From Lonicera japonica (Eukaryota; Streptophyta; Magnoliopsida; Dipsacales; Caprifoliaceae), in the NCBI GenBank assembly GCA_021464415.1, contig CM038470.1:9498394-9562393 (forward strand): DNA of 64,000 bases, written 5' to 3'. The translations under genes and the position numbers were made by a program. The notes below the pieces were generated by a model, which was given only the letters and a program-made list of their open reading frames with translations, was not told the origin of the DNA and made no database searches. Shown one piece after another: positions 24,134 through 36,219 of this stretch (position 1 is its first letter; each line of letters begins with the position of its first letter).

Positions 24134-24262
24134 TTCTTCTTCTTCTTCTTCCTCTTCCTCTTTTTCTTCTTCTTCTTCTTCTTCTTCTTCCTCTTCCTCT
24201 TCTTCTTCCTCTTTTTCCTCTTGCTTTTTTTCTTCCTCTTCTTCTTCTTCCTCTTCTTCTCT
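24093..24262. repeat. (ATC)n/(CTT)n microsatellite block
   Basis: A run of about 13 CAT/ATC units followed by imperfect CTT/CCT units. It generates long low-complexity frames (poly-His/Leu one way, poly-Lys/Met the other) that are not genes. Confidence 0.95.
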
Positions 24263-24589
24263 GTGATTTTATTCAATGGTTAATAATTAACAAAAAATTA
24301 GATTTAATTAACATATTCTATCTCATTCAATTCATTTCAAAAGCTAACAAAAATTCAAAAGTAACTCACAAAAACATACAAAATCTCCATTGATGATGTC
24401 ACACAAAAAAAAACCTTAAATTGTAGAGAATCGTAGAGAAGAGCGAATCAAGGATTATCAAGGTAGAAAAATCTAATGAAGGAGAGATATATTTGTTTTT
24501 ATTATGTTTAATGTTTATTTTCTTTAGTTAATATCAAAAAAAAAATTGTACTAACAAAACGAATTAGAGCATCAGAACATGTTACCTTG

Positions 24590-24950
24590 GTTACAGGAAA
24601 CCAAAATTGGAATACTTGTTCGGTTTTCAGTGACCGAATGTGTAATTTGATTATATTCCAGACAATTTCGATCCTAGGAGACCGAGCAATTTGATGAACT
24701 TTGGTCATAGGAAACTGAAATTATCCAAAATACTCGGTTGTTAGAGACCGATGTAAGGTCCCGAGAGTTGAAAATATAATCTAGAATACTTCGGTTGTGA
24801 GGGATCGAGGAAGTGGATGAACCCCTGTTATAGGAAACCGAAATTATTCTCAATACTCGGTTGTTAGAGGCCAATGTAAGGTCCCGAGAGCTAAAATATG
24901 ATATGAGGAGGCCACGGTTGTAAAAGACCAAAGAGTAGATGGATGCAAAA
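24590..24950. repeat. Degenerate 123-bp tandem repeat
   Basis: TAGGAAAC[T/C]GAAATTAT, then ATACTCGGTTGTTAGAG and AAGGTCCCGAGAG, occur at 24708 and again at 24831, a period of 123 bp. Weaker copies lie on each side (near 24595 and 24905). Located inside the MULE-like element. Confidence 0.8.
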
Positions 24951-25287
24951 ATTTAAAAACCATTGTTGAGAAGAAGAAGAAGAAGAATTAATGATTAATT
25001 ATAATTAGTTTGTGTTGCATTAATGGTTAAATGAATGTAAAATTTTAGAAACCGTTGTTGAGAAGAAGAAGAAGAAGAAGAAGAAGAATGATGAGGAGGA
25101 GAGGGAGGAGGAGGAGGAAGATTAATTTTAATGGTTAAATATAATTAATCATTAATCTATGTATATTAAAATGGGAGTGGTAAAGGAAGTAGTGGGAGTG
25201 TTAATGAGTAAAAGAGAGTTGGTGGGAATAGCAGTGAGAGTGATACCAAGTATATATTGGAGTGGAAATAGCACTACCCTAAAATTA

Positions 25288-26739
25288 GGTTTTTAAATAC
25301 ACCCTTACTTACTATTCCATTAACTTTTGTAGTACGTTCACCGGTATATATACTTGAGTTATGTCCATTTGGTCTTGGTGTAGGGGCTACAAAAACATTG
25401 CAGAAACAAACGACCATGTTATAAGTTTACACAAAAATGCGCGCTAATGCAATAAATAATATATATTCCTTTAAGAAACAACTCCTAATATGTTTTAAAA
25501 ATAGGGGTGTAATCCTAATTTTTTAAATTATATTTATATAACAAACAAGCTCCTCTTCCTGCACGCAGACTCACATTGTTTATGAAATTGATGGTTTAGG
25601 GGTATAATGGGGAATATTCCTCTCATCCATCCATTCACGTGGCATATATAAGTTCAATTTGATAAAATGAGATCTGAGCTTTCATCCGGTGGTTAAGAGT
25701 TTACGCGAGCTAGGTGCCATTGTTCCTCAAAAATTTACTTAACTCTATCATCACTTGTATATATATATATATATAAAAATGTTGAATTTGATAGTCTACA
25801 CTCTTTCTCACACACAGCCACATTCATCAAGTTCATTCTCTCACCTTATCAGATGTGTCCAAGTAAAATAAACATTTGCCCCTTTAATTATTTCCTATTT
25901 TCATTATGACATTCATACAATTTCTTTGGCAAACTGCATCTTATACTTTGAATTGTGTCATTCGACATTTCTGTTAGATTCCCTTTGTTTGACCAACGGA
26001 GGAAGGGCAAAATGACACAATAGAAGGCAACTTTCATTTCTTTCCAATTTGCTTAACCAAATGGCGCCAAAATCTCTTCAAATTGCACCCTAAACTTTTT
26101 ATATATATATATTATATATATTGTATCAATTTGTAACGACTGAGCAAAAAAGAAAACCAGATAAAGGCATGGATCATATATACTTAGAACCCTTTTTTTC
26201 CTAATAACAAATTAGGATTTAGCCCATTCTTGGAAGCATGATTTTTACACAAACCCAGCCCTAATTTTCCTATTTTCCAAAATAGGTGGGTTAAATACAT
26301 TTTTTTTTAAAATATTGGGTTGAAAACAAAAAGCACTTTTTTTTCAATACTCTCTTTCTAATTTCCAATAGCATTTGCTTAAATGAGTACCTAAGACACA
26401 TTCCCATTTTAATTTCGGCTAGAGTAATAAAATCTTAAAATTGGCTTGACGATGAGTAACTGAATTAATTTGACATAACTCCAGTAAATCACATTCTTTA
26501 ACATTTATTTTTTGCCTCGTACAACTCTTTATACAAAATCAATCTAACATGACATAAAAATAACATAGCCAGATAAAATAATCTTATCTATACACACTAA
26601 AAATATGTACTAAAAGTTGTGCAAAGAATGAGACATTGCTTTAGGAGTTGATGAAGAGTTAACCTCTTTCTCCAAATGATAAGTTGACATCTCATTTTGT
26701 ATAATTTTTTTTTTCTAAAAAATGAGGTAAAAAGACTTG
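25288..26739. other. Intergenic DNA, no gene seen
   Basis: AT-rich DNA with short (AT)n tracts near 25758 and 26100. No gene or element boundary recognised. Confidence 0.5.
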
Positions 26740-27345
26740 TATGATAATGTTTTTCGCAAAAAAACTAACGAGTAATAATTTTTACAAATAAGGGCCTAGA
26801 TATCTGTATTATTCTAAAATAAAGGCTTTTTTTATCAATTGTGTTTTACAATAAGGGCTTTGTCCGAGTGCAAACTTAACCTTGTAGTTAAAAAAATTTA
26901 ATGCAAATTTGTTTTGCTTGATGTGTTTATATTTTGTAGTAAGTATATTCTTATGTTTCATTCGTAAAACTTTAAAACAAAATCAAATAAACAAAAATAC
27001 ATAGTAATATTTTAAAAAATAAAAAGTGCAAACTTAACTTTGTATAACTCCGAAAAATTATTATGTATATTTTATTAATAAATACGTTTTTGATATAGAA
27101 TTTGTTAAAATTATTTTAAAGTACTGTTAATTAAACACTTTTTTTATAATAATATGCTAAAAGTATGTAATACAAACTTAATTTTTATAATTTCATTAAA
27201 AAAACAATTTAAAAATTTACTATAAATTAAATTTTGCACTCAATTTAGAATTTGATTAAATATATATCCTTAATTTATAAAAATATTATTTTCTAATTTT
27301 TTTACAATTTTTTTTTCACACGAGCTTTATTTTTTAATATCCCAT
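26740..27345. repeat. AT-rich dispersed repeat, copy R1
   Basis: About 600 bp containing recurring phrases such as GTGCAAACTTAACTTTG, ATAGTAATATTTTA and TTAAAATTATTTTAAAG, and ending TTTTTAATATCCC. Similar copies occur at 39450-40135 (same orientation) and 38380-39015 (inverted). The left end has ATAAGGGC motifs. Family unknown and non-coding. Confidence 0.7.
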
Positions 27346-27540
27346 TTTTTCTGGACACATTTTTCTAGGAGTGTGTGTATTATTACTGCCACCAGATATG
27401 TTGTAGCCAAAAGAGCCAACCACCGTATAGTGACAATCACTCCTATAGTTGTATTTAAACAAGATCTCAATCAAGCCGTTATGAGCATTCAGTAACCCCC
27501 CGTCCACTTTCTTCCACCAGAATCTGAGCAGCAATCTAGC

Positions 27541-27723
27541 ATGTCCTCCGAAGAGGAAGACAATCGAATAAGAAGTAACAAAAAGGTCAAAAACAAGCAC
27601 AGCCTAATGGAGAATCCCACGCTATCTACTGATGAAAGCATGTATGTTCATTCTGAAGATTTAATGGAAGCCCCATCCTGTGAGGGGGTTTCACGAGATA
27701 TTGAACAAAACAATGGTGTGACT
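27541..27723 (+). pseudogene. LINE ORF1, N-terminal part
   Basis: An acidic, low-complexity N-terminus starting MSSEEEDNRIRSNKKVKNK, in frame up to the copia insertion point. Across the TGACT duplication the frame continues at 34503, so the two pieces belonged to one reading frame before insertion. Confidence 0.75.
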
Positions 27724-28302
27724 TGTAAGTATTAATTAACCCTAAAACTTTAATCTTAAGATCTTGTATCACATTATTATTAAGAGATAAAGGATATATG
27801 TACTGAATCCATTGAAGACGATGAATTCATGAGAGAAGGTTAAGGAAAGTCTTCCAATTGATACGTACTTTCCTTTTGGGTTTCTTTACTTTTATTTACC
27901 CTCTTTTCTTTTTATCTTTATTCTTTTTTTTATCCTATCTGTTAATTAAGAATTTTAGAATTTTTTTTACTTTTCTTTTTTTCTTTTTTCTTTTACTCTG
28001 TCGATGGGGAACAGAGAGAGGAGAGCGTTACGCTCATTGGGGACCAAAACCCCGTATATTAGAAAACCGCTTTGGTAACTGCCAAAGCGGTTATAAAATT
28101 CTAGTATTTATAAATTGGCCCTTCATCAATTTAAAAATACAATCTGGTCTCTACACATTAATTCCATGACATATATACACCGAAGCCTACTTAATACTAA
28201 ATTAGATCACTTAAATTATTTTAGGCTTCTTATATATGATAACACACATTTAAATATACATGTGTGGTCCCAATTAAGATTAATATGAAAATTAATCTAA
28301 CA
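27724..28302 (-). repeat. 3' LTR of nested copia
   Basis: 579 bp. Nearly the same as the 5' LTR except for about 97 bp of extra pyrimidine-rich sequence (about 27895-27995) and small indels. Confidence 0.93.
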
Positions 28303-28314
28303 ATCCCCCACTGG
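28303..28314 (-). other. Polypurine tract of nested copia
   Basis: On the - strand the sequence just before the 3' LTR reads CCAGTGGGGGAT, the expected plus-strand primer position. Confidence 0.85.
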
Positions 28315-28705
28315 ACCACATATGTAACCTGATAAATGCGTTTGACTTTAGTGAGCTCATAAATTTTTTTTTTATCATAACCTGAGGGTATCCGAACAAT
28401 TTCGTCCATTAACTATGCTGATATAGGATCAAAGCGGTCTTCGTTACATTAATCGTAACTGGACCCATCAATGGTCACATATACCAACACAGTCAAATGA
28501 CATAAATCAATCATGGATGCGTAGCATGAAAATTGCATGAAATGTGATCTATACATGCCTATTTCCAACTGGTCCTATTTATTTGAGATCGATACTTCCA
28601 AAATACTTAACAGAGTGTGATAAACTGAATACTTTATTTCTGCAGAAAATAAACTGAATGTTTCTAAACTGTAACATAGAGCCATAACTTAAATATAAAC
28701 TCTCA

Positions 28706-31700
28706 CTAAACTAAAGTATCCTCAAATAGTACAACACCCATATGAGTAGTGTGTTCATGAAAGACCTTGGGTATTAGTCCTTTTGTAAGCGGACCCGCTA
28801 TCATGGAGTTTGTTCCAATGTGTTCTATGAAAATCTGACCACTCTGTACTCTTTCCTTTACAACGAGAAACTTGATATCAATATGCTTTGACTTTGTCGA
28901 GCTTCTGTTGTTATTAGAATATAGAACTGCTGATTTATTGTCACAATACAGTTTGAGTGGTCTTTCAACACCCTCCAAAATTCGCAGCCTAGTGACAAAA
29001 TTTCGCAGCCATATTCCATGATTAAATGCCTCATAACATGCTATAAATTCTGCAGCCATGGTGGACGAAGCAATGAGCGTCTGTTTAGTAGACCTCCACG
29101 AAATCGCTCCACCAGCTAACAAATAAACATAGCCTGAAGTGGATCTCCTGCTGTCCTGGCATCCAGCAAAATCGGAATCGAAATACCCAATGATCTCTAA
29201 CTGATCCGATCTCCTATATGTGAGCATGTACTCCTTTGTTCTCTGTAAATACCTCATAACCCGCTTGACTGCCTTTCAATGATCCATGCCAGGGTTACTT
29301 AAATATCTGCCTAACATGCCGACTATGAACGCAATATCTGGACGCGTACATACTTGAGCATACATTAGACTCCCTACAGCCGACGCATAGGGAATCTTCT
29401 TCATTTCCTTAATTTCAAGGCTATTCTTCGGGCATTGACTGAGACTAAACTTGTCTCCCTTAGTGACTGGGGTTTCACCTGGTTTACAATTTTGCATGCC
29501 AAATCTATTGAGAACTTTCTCAATATAGTTCATTTGTGACAATCCCAATATACCCGAGAACGATCCCGGTGTATCTCAATTCCTAACACAAAGGAAGCAT
29601 TACCAAGATCTTTCATTTCAAAATTCTTGATAGAAATCTCTTGGTGTCATGGCAACATACCTATGTCATTTGTGGCAAGCAATATGTCATCGACATACAA
29701 AATCAGAAAAATGTGTTTACTCCCACTGAACTTGTGATACACACAATCATCAACAACATTCGTTTCAAAACCATATGAAACAATGACTTGATGGAATTTG
29801 AAGTACCACTGACGAGAAGCCTGTTTTAGTCCATAGATGGATTTTGTCAATTTGCAGACTATATTCTTTGGGTCTCCCGACACAAAGTTTTCTGGCTGCA
29901 CCATATAAATTGTTTCTTCAATGTCGCCATTAAGAAATGCTGTTTTGACATCTATTTGATGCAACTCAAGATCAAAATGTGCAACAAGCGCCATAATTGT
30001 CCTAAAAGAGTCTTTCGTAGAAACCGGAGAGAAAGTCTCTTTGAAGTCAATTCATTCCTTTTGAGTAAAGCCCTTGGCCACAAGACGTGCCTTATACCTC
30101 TCCACATTACCATTTGCATCCCTTTTGGTTTTAAAAATCCATTTACAACCTACGGGCTTCGCACCGGCTGGTAATGGGACAAGTTCCCAAACTTTATTAT
30201 CTTGCATAGACTTATACTCTTCATTCATGGCTTCAATCCATTTATGAAAGTTGGAACTTTGCATAGCTTGACGGAAGTTGATCGGATCATCTTCCGACAT
30301 TCCACTTTTTACCTCCTGTTCTTGGAGATACACGACATAATCGTCCGAAATTGCAAATTTCTTTTCTCTCGTGGATCGCCGTAATGGCGTAGTTTGAGGT
30401 TGTTGAGTTTGTTCCTCAGGAATAGGTTCCTCGGGAACAATTACATCATCTTGAATGACAGGTTGAATAACATTATCCTGTCGAGGATCTGGAATTACTT
30501 CTTGATCAATGACAGGTAAAGAAACTTGTACATTATCAAAAGTAACAGTAGGAATTGGGATTGCTCCCTCTTCCTCCTCAAAGACAATGTTCCGAACTTG
30601 ATTTCTCCCCCCAAACTCAACATCCTCAAAGAACGTTGCAGTTCCCGTCTCAAAAATTGACCTACTAGTGGGATCGTAAAACTTGTAACCCCGTGATCGT
30701 TCTGCATAGCCAATAAAGTAGCTGCTAACTGTTTTGGAGTCTAATTTCTTTTCATGAGGCTTATAGGGCCTCGCTTCAGCAGGACATCCCCAAACACGTA
30801 AGTGCTTTAAACTAGGCTTTCGCCCAACCCAAAGCTCATACGGTGTTTTTACAGCTGCTTTTGTTGGCACCCGATTTAGAATATAAGTTGCTGTCTTTAG
30901 AGCCTCACCCCAGAGTGACTCTGGTAAAGTAGATTGACTAATCATACTTCTTACCATATCCTTAAGAGTTCGATTTCGTCTCTCAGATACACCATTCATG
31001 CTAGGCGACCCTGGCATAGTGTACTGTGGGACGATTCCACATTCCTCTAGGTATTTAGCAAACGGTCCTGGACGTTGTTCACCTGAGCCGTCGTATCTGC
31101 CGTAGTATTCACCACCGCGGTCAGATCTGACGCTCTTTATCCGTTTGTTGAGTTGTAGCTCAACTTCGGCCTTAAATGTTTTGAACACATCCAAAGACTG
31201 CGATTTTTCATGTATAAGAAATAGGTAACCATATCTAGAATAGTCGTCTATGAATGTTATAAAGTATTGTTGACCATTCCAAGAAGCTGTAGGGAATGGA
31301 CCACAAATACCCGTATGGATTAATTCTAAGACGTCCGTAGTTCGATTGGCACCTATTTTCTTTGTTTTAGTCTGTTTTCCCTTAATACATTGAATACAGA
31401 CATCAAAGTCTGAAAAATCAAGGGAGTCCAAAATCCCATTAGATACAAGACGCTCAACTCTAGATTTAGAGATGTGACCTAGGCGTTTGTGCCATAATGA
31501 GGCTGAATTTTCCTTATTGAACTTACGCTTCGTACCACGCGATTCCACGTGCAAGGTTTCATGATAAGATGAAATAGTTTCAAGCAAATATAGATTATCA
31601 AAATTACTAAGTAAACCGGTACCAACAATATTTGAATTTAGAGATAAACTAAATTGAGAATTTCCAAATGAACAAGAGTATCCATATTTGTCCAAAATAG

Positions 31701-32825
31701 AAATTGAAACCAAATTCCGTCTAAAAGACGGTACAACAAAAGTGTTTATCAAATCCAAATAACAACCAGTTTTTAATAATAATCTAAAGTGCCCTATTGC
31801 CTTCACTTCTACCGACTTGCCATCACCCACGTAAATGCATCTTTCAGCATCAGTTGGCTCTCGGTAGCTCAGGCAACCCTGCATTGAAACACAAATGTGA
31901 GTAGTAGCACCAGAATCTACCCACCAAGTGTTTCTTGGTACTGAAGTTAAATTAATCTCAGAACATACCAAAACAGAAAATGTACCTTTCTTTGCTCGCC
32001 AAGCGGCAAATTTGGTACAATCCTTCTTCTTGTGTCCAGACTTACCACAAAAGAAACAACCATTTTAAATTTTCTATTTCTTTTGATCCGGACCCTTAGG
32101 AACAACAACTTCCTTTCCTCTATCCTTCCTTTTTCCCTTGCCTTTAGAGGTACTAGCCAGATGAGCACTTTCGGTCATGTCTTGCTTCAATCTTTCTTCC
32201 TCTTGCACACAATATGAAATGAGCTCATTAAGAGTCCATTTCTCCTTCTGGCAGTTGTAACTGACCTTAAACTGATTAAATTGTGCAGGGAGAGAGATGA
32301 GAACCAAATGCACTAGCAAATCATCCGATAAGTTAAGCTTTAGTGCCTTAAGTTTTGAAGCAAGATGAGACATCTCCATGATGTACTCACGAACATTACC
32401 CTTGCCCTTATATTTCATTGAAATCAAGCTTGCTAAAAGCGTGCTTGTTTCAGCCTTATCGTTTTTGGCAAAACGCTTCTGAATTTCCGAAAGGAACTGA
32501 CTGGCAATTATATCAGCATCCGTTATTGCACCTCTGAAGGCCTCTGGAATTCCGCGCTTCATGATCATGAGACTTAGCCTGTTTGAACGATCCCACTTTT
32601 CAAAGTACGCAATTTCCTCAGGAGTACTTTGTTCAGTGAGGTCATTCGGTTTTGCATTCTCAATGCCAAGTCTATGTCCATGCAGCCAAGAATAATCAAT
32701 ATATTCTCTTTCCAGTCCTTAAAATTTGTTCCATTCAATACTGGAACATTGTTCATGTTGGCAGAGATTGAAGCAGTAGACATTAAAGCTGAATATAGAA
32801 CAAAAAATAAAAAAATCATACTCAC
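28706..32825 (-). pseudogene. Copia gag-pol, disrupted
   Basis: Reading leftwards: gag starts in the 32825-32574 piece (NNVPVLNGTNFKDWKENI) and continues after a frameshift at 32568-32074. Near 32070 there is a CCHC zinc knuckle ([14 protein letters not shown]), then protease ([11 protein letters not shown]). Next come GAG-pre-integrase ([17 protein letters not shown]), integrase ([39 protein letters not shown]) and RT ([45 protein letters not shown]). RNase H with connection follows (YFDSDFAGCQDSRRSTSGY; LYCDNKSAVLYSNN) to 28706. Stops or frameshifts occur near 32570, 32070, 30050, 29645, 29550 and 29270, so no intact polyprotein exists. The active-site YVDD is preserved. Confidence 0.95.
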
Positions 32826-33291
32826 ATCAAATAACTAATTAAATAGTCTTTAAATTGATTAATTTTATCGCAACATCTCAAGATATCTAGCACAACATTA
32901 ATACCAAATCTTTGGATAGTGATATTAACTGTAAGTGATACTCTTGGTGTAATGATTAAACATTGACAATAAGTTATGTCAAATAACAAATCTATCTTTG
33001 GATTGTTTTATTATTCACATGAGGTTACCTTGACAATTGTCACATATTTATCATCACAAGTGTGTATGAAATTCGGCCAAATATGAACCCCTCTTTGGAT
33101 TGGTTAATATCCGCATGAATTCAGCAAACATAAACATCTAATCATTCTTTATATACACAAAAGAGGTCACTTTGGTAACATTTTGTGTAAATTGGCCTTA
33201 ATAGAATGTTTAGACAAGTAATAAAAAAAAATACTAGATGTCGCATGTAATTAATCAAATATATAATAAACAGAAAAATTCTGATTACTTT

Positions 33292-33382
33292 GTCACTGCC
33301 AAAAACAGTGACAAACTGCAACTAGTCACAGTTAAAAACTGTGACATTAATAGATAAACTGGTCACTGCTATAAACAGTGAC
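33292..33382 (-). repeat. Three similar hairpins in copia leader
   Basis: Three 21-nt inverted repeats with related stems lie at 33292-33312 (GTCACTG/CAGTGAC), 33325-33345 (GTCACAGTT/AACTGTGAC) and 33362-33382 (GTCACTG/CAGTGAC). They sit in the untranslated leader between the 5' LTR and gag. A role in RNA packaging or dimerisation is only a guess. Confidence 0.7.
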
Positions 33383-34006
33383 AATTATAACGCGGAAAAG
33401 AACAGTTTATCTTCTCCATCAAATTTTCTGAAATTCCACCCTTATATATATATATATATATATAATCAAATTTAATTAAATCAAAAGATTCCACAATAAA
33501 GTATTGAATTTAAAGCACCGCCTAAATATTCACTAATTATACCTTATATGAATACACTTAACACACATATAATATACATATATATATATATATATGTATG
33601 TTTCTGCACTGTCAAGAAGCCGCAGTATGCATATAAGTATAAATGGAATGTAATCATGGCATATATACATGTTTTGACTTTTCAATGATCAAAATATTAA
33701 AATAAAGGTGCCAATTCACTAAATGACAAACTAAGGCAAAACCAAAAAAAAAAAAAAACAAAAGGAAAAGCCAACCACTTCGTGCAGACTAGCAGACCAT
33801 TCATGTATATTCTATACTAAAATTATACATATATATTCAAGTCTTACGGTACCGATCCGTCCATCCCATTAATTCTATAATTATTAAATCCATCAAGCAA
33901 ACAGTTGGATTACACTAAAATTGATATGTGTAATCAACAAATTCATAGGAATCACCATCATAATTTCTTCATGTAACATCTCTAACAATAAACATGATAC
34001 AACCTT

Positions 34007-34018
34007 CCTCTGATACCA
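34007..34018 (-). other. Primer-binding site of nested copia
   Basis: The - strand reads TGGTATCAGAGG two bases after the 5' LTR, the typical copia site complementary to the 3' end of initiator tRNA-Met. Confidence 0.9.
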
Positions 34019-34020
34019 AT

Positions 34021-34502
34021 TGTAAGTATTAATTAACCCTAAAACTTTAATCTTAAGATCTTGTATCACATTAATTATTAAGAGATAAGGAGATATGTAC
34101 CTGAATCCATTGAAGAAGATGATTAATGAGAAGAAGGTTAAGGAAGTCTTCCAATTGATACGTACTTTCCTTTTGGGTTTCTTTACTTTTTTTATACTCT
34201 GTCGATGGGGAATAGAGAGAGGAGAGCGTTACGTTCAATTGGGGACCAAAACCCCGTATATTAGAAAACCGCTTTGGTAACTGCCAAAGCGGTTATAAAT
34301 TCTAGTATTTATAAATTGGCCCCTTCATCAATTTAAAAATACAATCTGGTCTTCACATTAATTCCATGACATATATACACCGAAGCCTACTTAATACTAA
34401 ATTAGATCACTTAAATTATTTTAGGCTTCTTATATATGATAACACACATTTAAATATACATGTGTGGTCCCAATTAAGATTAATATGAAAATTAATCTAA
34501 CA
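34021..34502 (-). repeat. 5' LTR of nested copia
   Basis: 482 bp, TGTAAGT...CTAACA on the + strand. It abuts the primer-binding site on its left and the TGACT duplication on its right. Confidence 0.93.
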
Positions 34503-35990
34503 TGACTGACCTTCGCACTATAATTATTGAGGGTTCGGACATGGAAATGTCAGAAACGATTACTGTAAATAGGGGAGGTGGGGGTGATGACCCACTACCC
34601 AAACAAAACAAATCCTACAAGGATGTGGTGTCGGAAGACAAGCACAAAGAAATCTTGTTTGATGATGATACCGATCAGTGGTATGATGAGGAGGAACAGT
34701 TGAGAACTCAAAATTCCCAAAATTTTGACCTTAACTCAAATCCTCCGAAGGAAGACACTATGTTTCCGGTTGTTGATATGCTTATGGCTATAATGGCTGA
34801 ACTACATGACAAATGGAAGGACAGCCTCATTGTTAAGTTATTGGGGGAAGAACATAAGTTACAAGGCTCTTACTACTAGAGCTAAAATCTTATGGAACCT
34901 GCAAAGTGATTTCGATACCATTGATCTTGATGGAGGTTTTTACCTTATTAAATTCAAGGTTAAAGAGGATTATCACCATGTGCTAACAAGAGGTCCCTGG
35001 GTCATTTTGAACCATTACCTCACTGTTAGAGAATGGGAACCAAATTTTAAACCATCGGAAGCAAAGGATACGCCGACGGCGGTTTGGATAAGGCTCCCGG
35101 AGTTACCGATTGAGTACTTTGGAAAAAAACCCATGTATAGAATCGCTAAGAAATTGGGCAAACCAATTAAAGTGGATTTTAACACGGCTAATTTTAGCCG
35201 TGGAAAATACGCTAGGGTGTGTGTTCAAATTAATTTGGCAAAACCTCTAATTCCGGCATACCTTTTGGCTGGGAAGAAATATTATGCTGTCTATGAATTT
35301 ATTCACAATCTATGTTTCAAATGTGGGAAGATTGGTCATAGGGCCGATCTATGTAGAGAACAAGTTTTTTCTAATGTCAATATACCTTCTGCTAATACTA
35401 CAAATCCTAATAATGTTGGTAACTATGGTATAGAGGATCACACTCATATGGTGTTCGGATACAGAGGAGAAGAGCAGAAGGTTCGCAGCAAAGAAACGAA
35501 CAGTACAAACGAAGATGAGGGAAATTTTGGGCCTTGGATGCTTGTCAAGCCTGGATACAAAAGAACTCAACATTTGGGCCTAGGGAATAATATTGCTTCT
35601 ACATCTTATGCTACTAACAACAATAGATTTCAATCTCTATCTAATGCAGGTCCAACACGTGAGATGAAAAGTCTAAAAAGGAAAAACATAAAGGAAACTA
35701 CAGCAAGAGAAAACCCAAGGAATCAAGCACATACGTCGTTTATTAAAGCTGGTCAAGGAGGGGTTTACAAACCAACTACCAACCAAACTAAAACCACCAC
35801 CAAAGTTAGAAACAATGTTACAAAACAAACTAGCACTGCCAAGAACCAACATTTCAAAACCAAAGAGACAGCTAGCATATCGGAAAATCTGGGGAAAGGT
35901 AAAGTTATACTGACACACTCAACTGATTTCCATACTACTACACCTACTTTCGCCTTCCCAATGCAAAAATTAAGGCTTACTCCAACTTAA
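34503..35990 (+). pseudogene. LINE ORF1 (DUF4283 plus zf-CCHC), frameshifted
   Basis: Nucleic-acid-binding ORF1 protein of plant L1. After an acidic linker, the DUF4283 domain reads FYLIKFKVKEDYHHVLTRGP, with WVILNHYLTVREWEP and WIRLPELPIEYF following. A CCHC knuckle, CFKCGKIGHRADLC, lies near 35317-35358. A 1-bp indel at or next to the G5 tract at 34843-34847 moves the frame: upstream coding ends at 34879, downstream coding is open in another frame to 35990. The C-terminal part is Lys/Thr/Asn-rich. The protein is broken by the shift and by the copia insertion. Confidence 0.9.
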
Positions 35991-36219
35991 ATTTCTCATC
36001 CTATACCCACTGATACACCTTTGCCGCCATTCCCTATACCCATTTCGAACCCTAACCCAAAACCACCAGACCCAACAAATGGAATTTTTCAACCACAAAG
36101 TAACCCAAAACCTAGCTTGGTTCTCCTTACCAGTGGGAGAGGAGGAAATACATGTAATGGAAGCTCAATGGAACATCAATCAGTTGAGGTTCAAGATGCT
36201 AACGGACGAGACCTGAAAG

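Larger units (their letters stand above)
23962..25279. mobile_element. Non-autonomous MULE-like element rich in microsatellites
   Basis: The left end GGGTGGTGTTATTGCCACCC pairs with the right end (reverse complement GGGTAGTGCTATTTCCACTC). An imperfect inverted relationship continues for about 100 bp (CTCCCACTAAAA on the left, TGGGAGTG on the right). The 8-bp flanks TAAAATTA (23954-23961 and 25280-25287) match exactly. Mirror-image microsatellites lie inside each arm: (ATC)n and (CTT)n on the left, (GAAGAA)n and GAGGAG on the right. No transposase. The TIR resembles that of the large MULE at 52410. Confidence 0.8.
27724..34502 (-). mobile_element. Complete Ty1/copia retrotransposon nested in the LINE
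   Basis: 6.78 kb on the - strand. LTRs at 34021-34502 (5') and 27724-28302 (3') share TGTAAGTATTAATTAACCC at one end and TTAATCTAACA at the other. The flanking 5-bp target duplication TGACT is exact (27719-27723 and 34503-34507). A tRNA-Met-type primer site adjoins the 5' LTR and a polypurine tract adjoins the 3' LTR. The internal region encodes gag, protease, integrase, RT and RNase H in the copia order, with several stops and frameshifts. The exact duplication and clear ends suggest insertion after the LINE was already in place. Confidence 0.95.

Noticed and set aside
24082..24393. Long frames on both strands encoding poly-His/Leu or poly-Lys/Met
   Set aside because: They are read through the (ATC)n/(CTT)n microsatellite inside a transposon and have no protein-like composition.
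28019..28170. Small gene inside the copia 3' LTR (GAGAGGAGAGCGTTACG region)
   Set aside because: The same sequence occurs in the 5' LTR and is part of the LTR, with no conserved protein.
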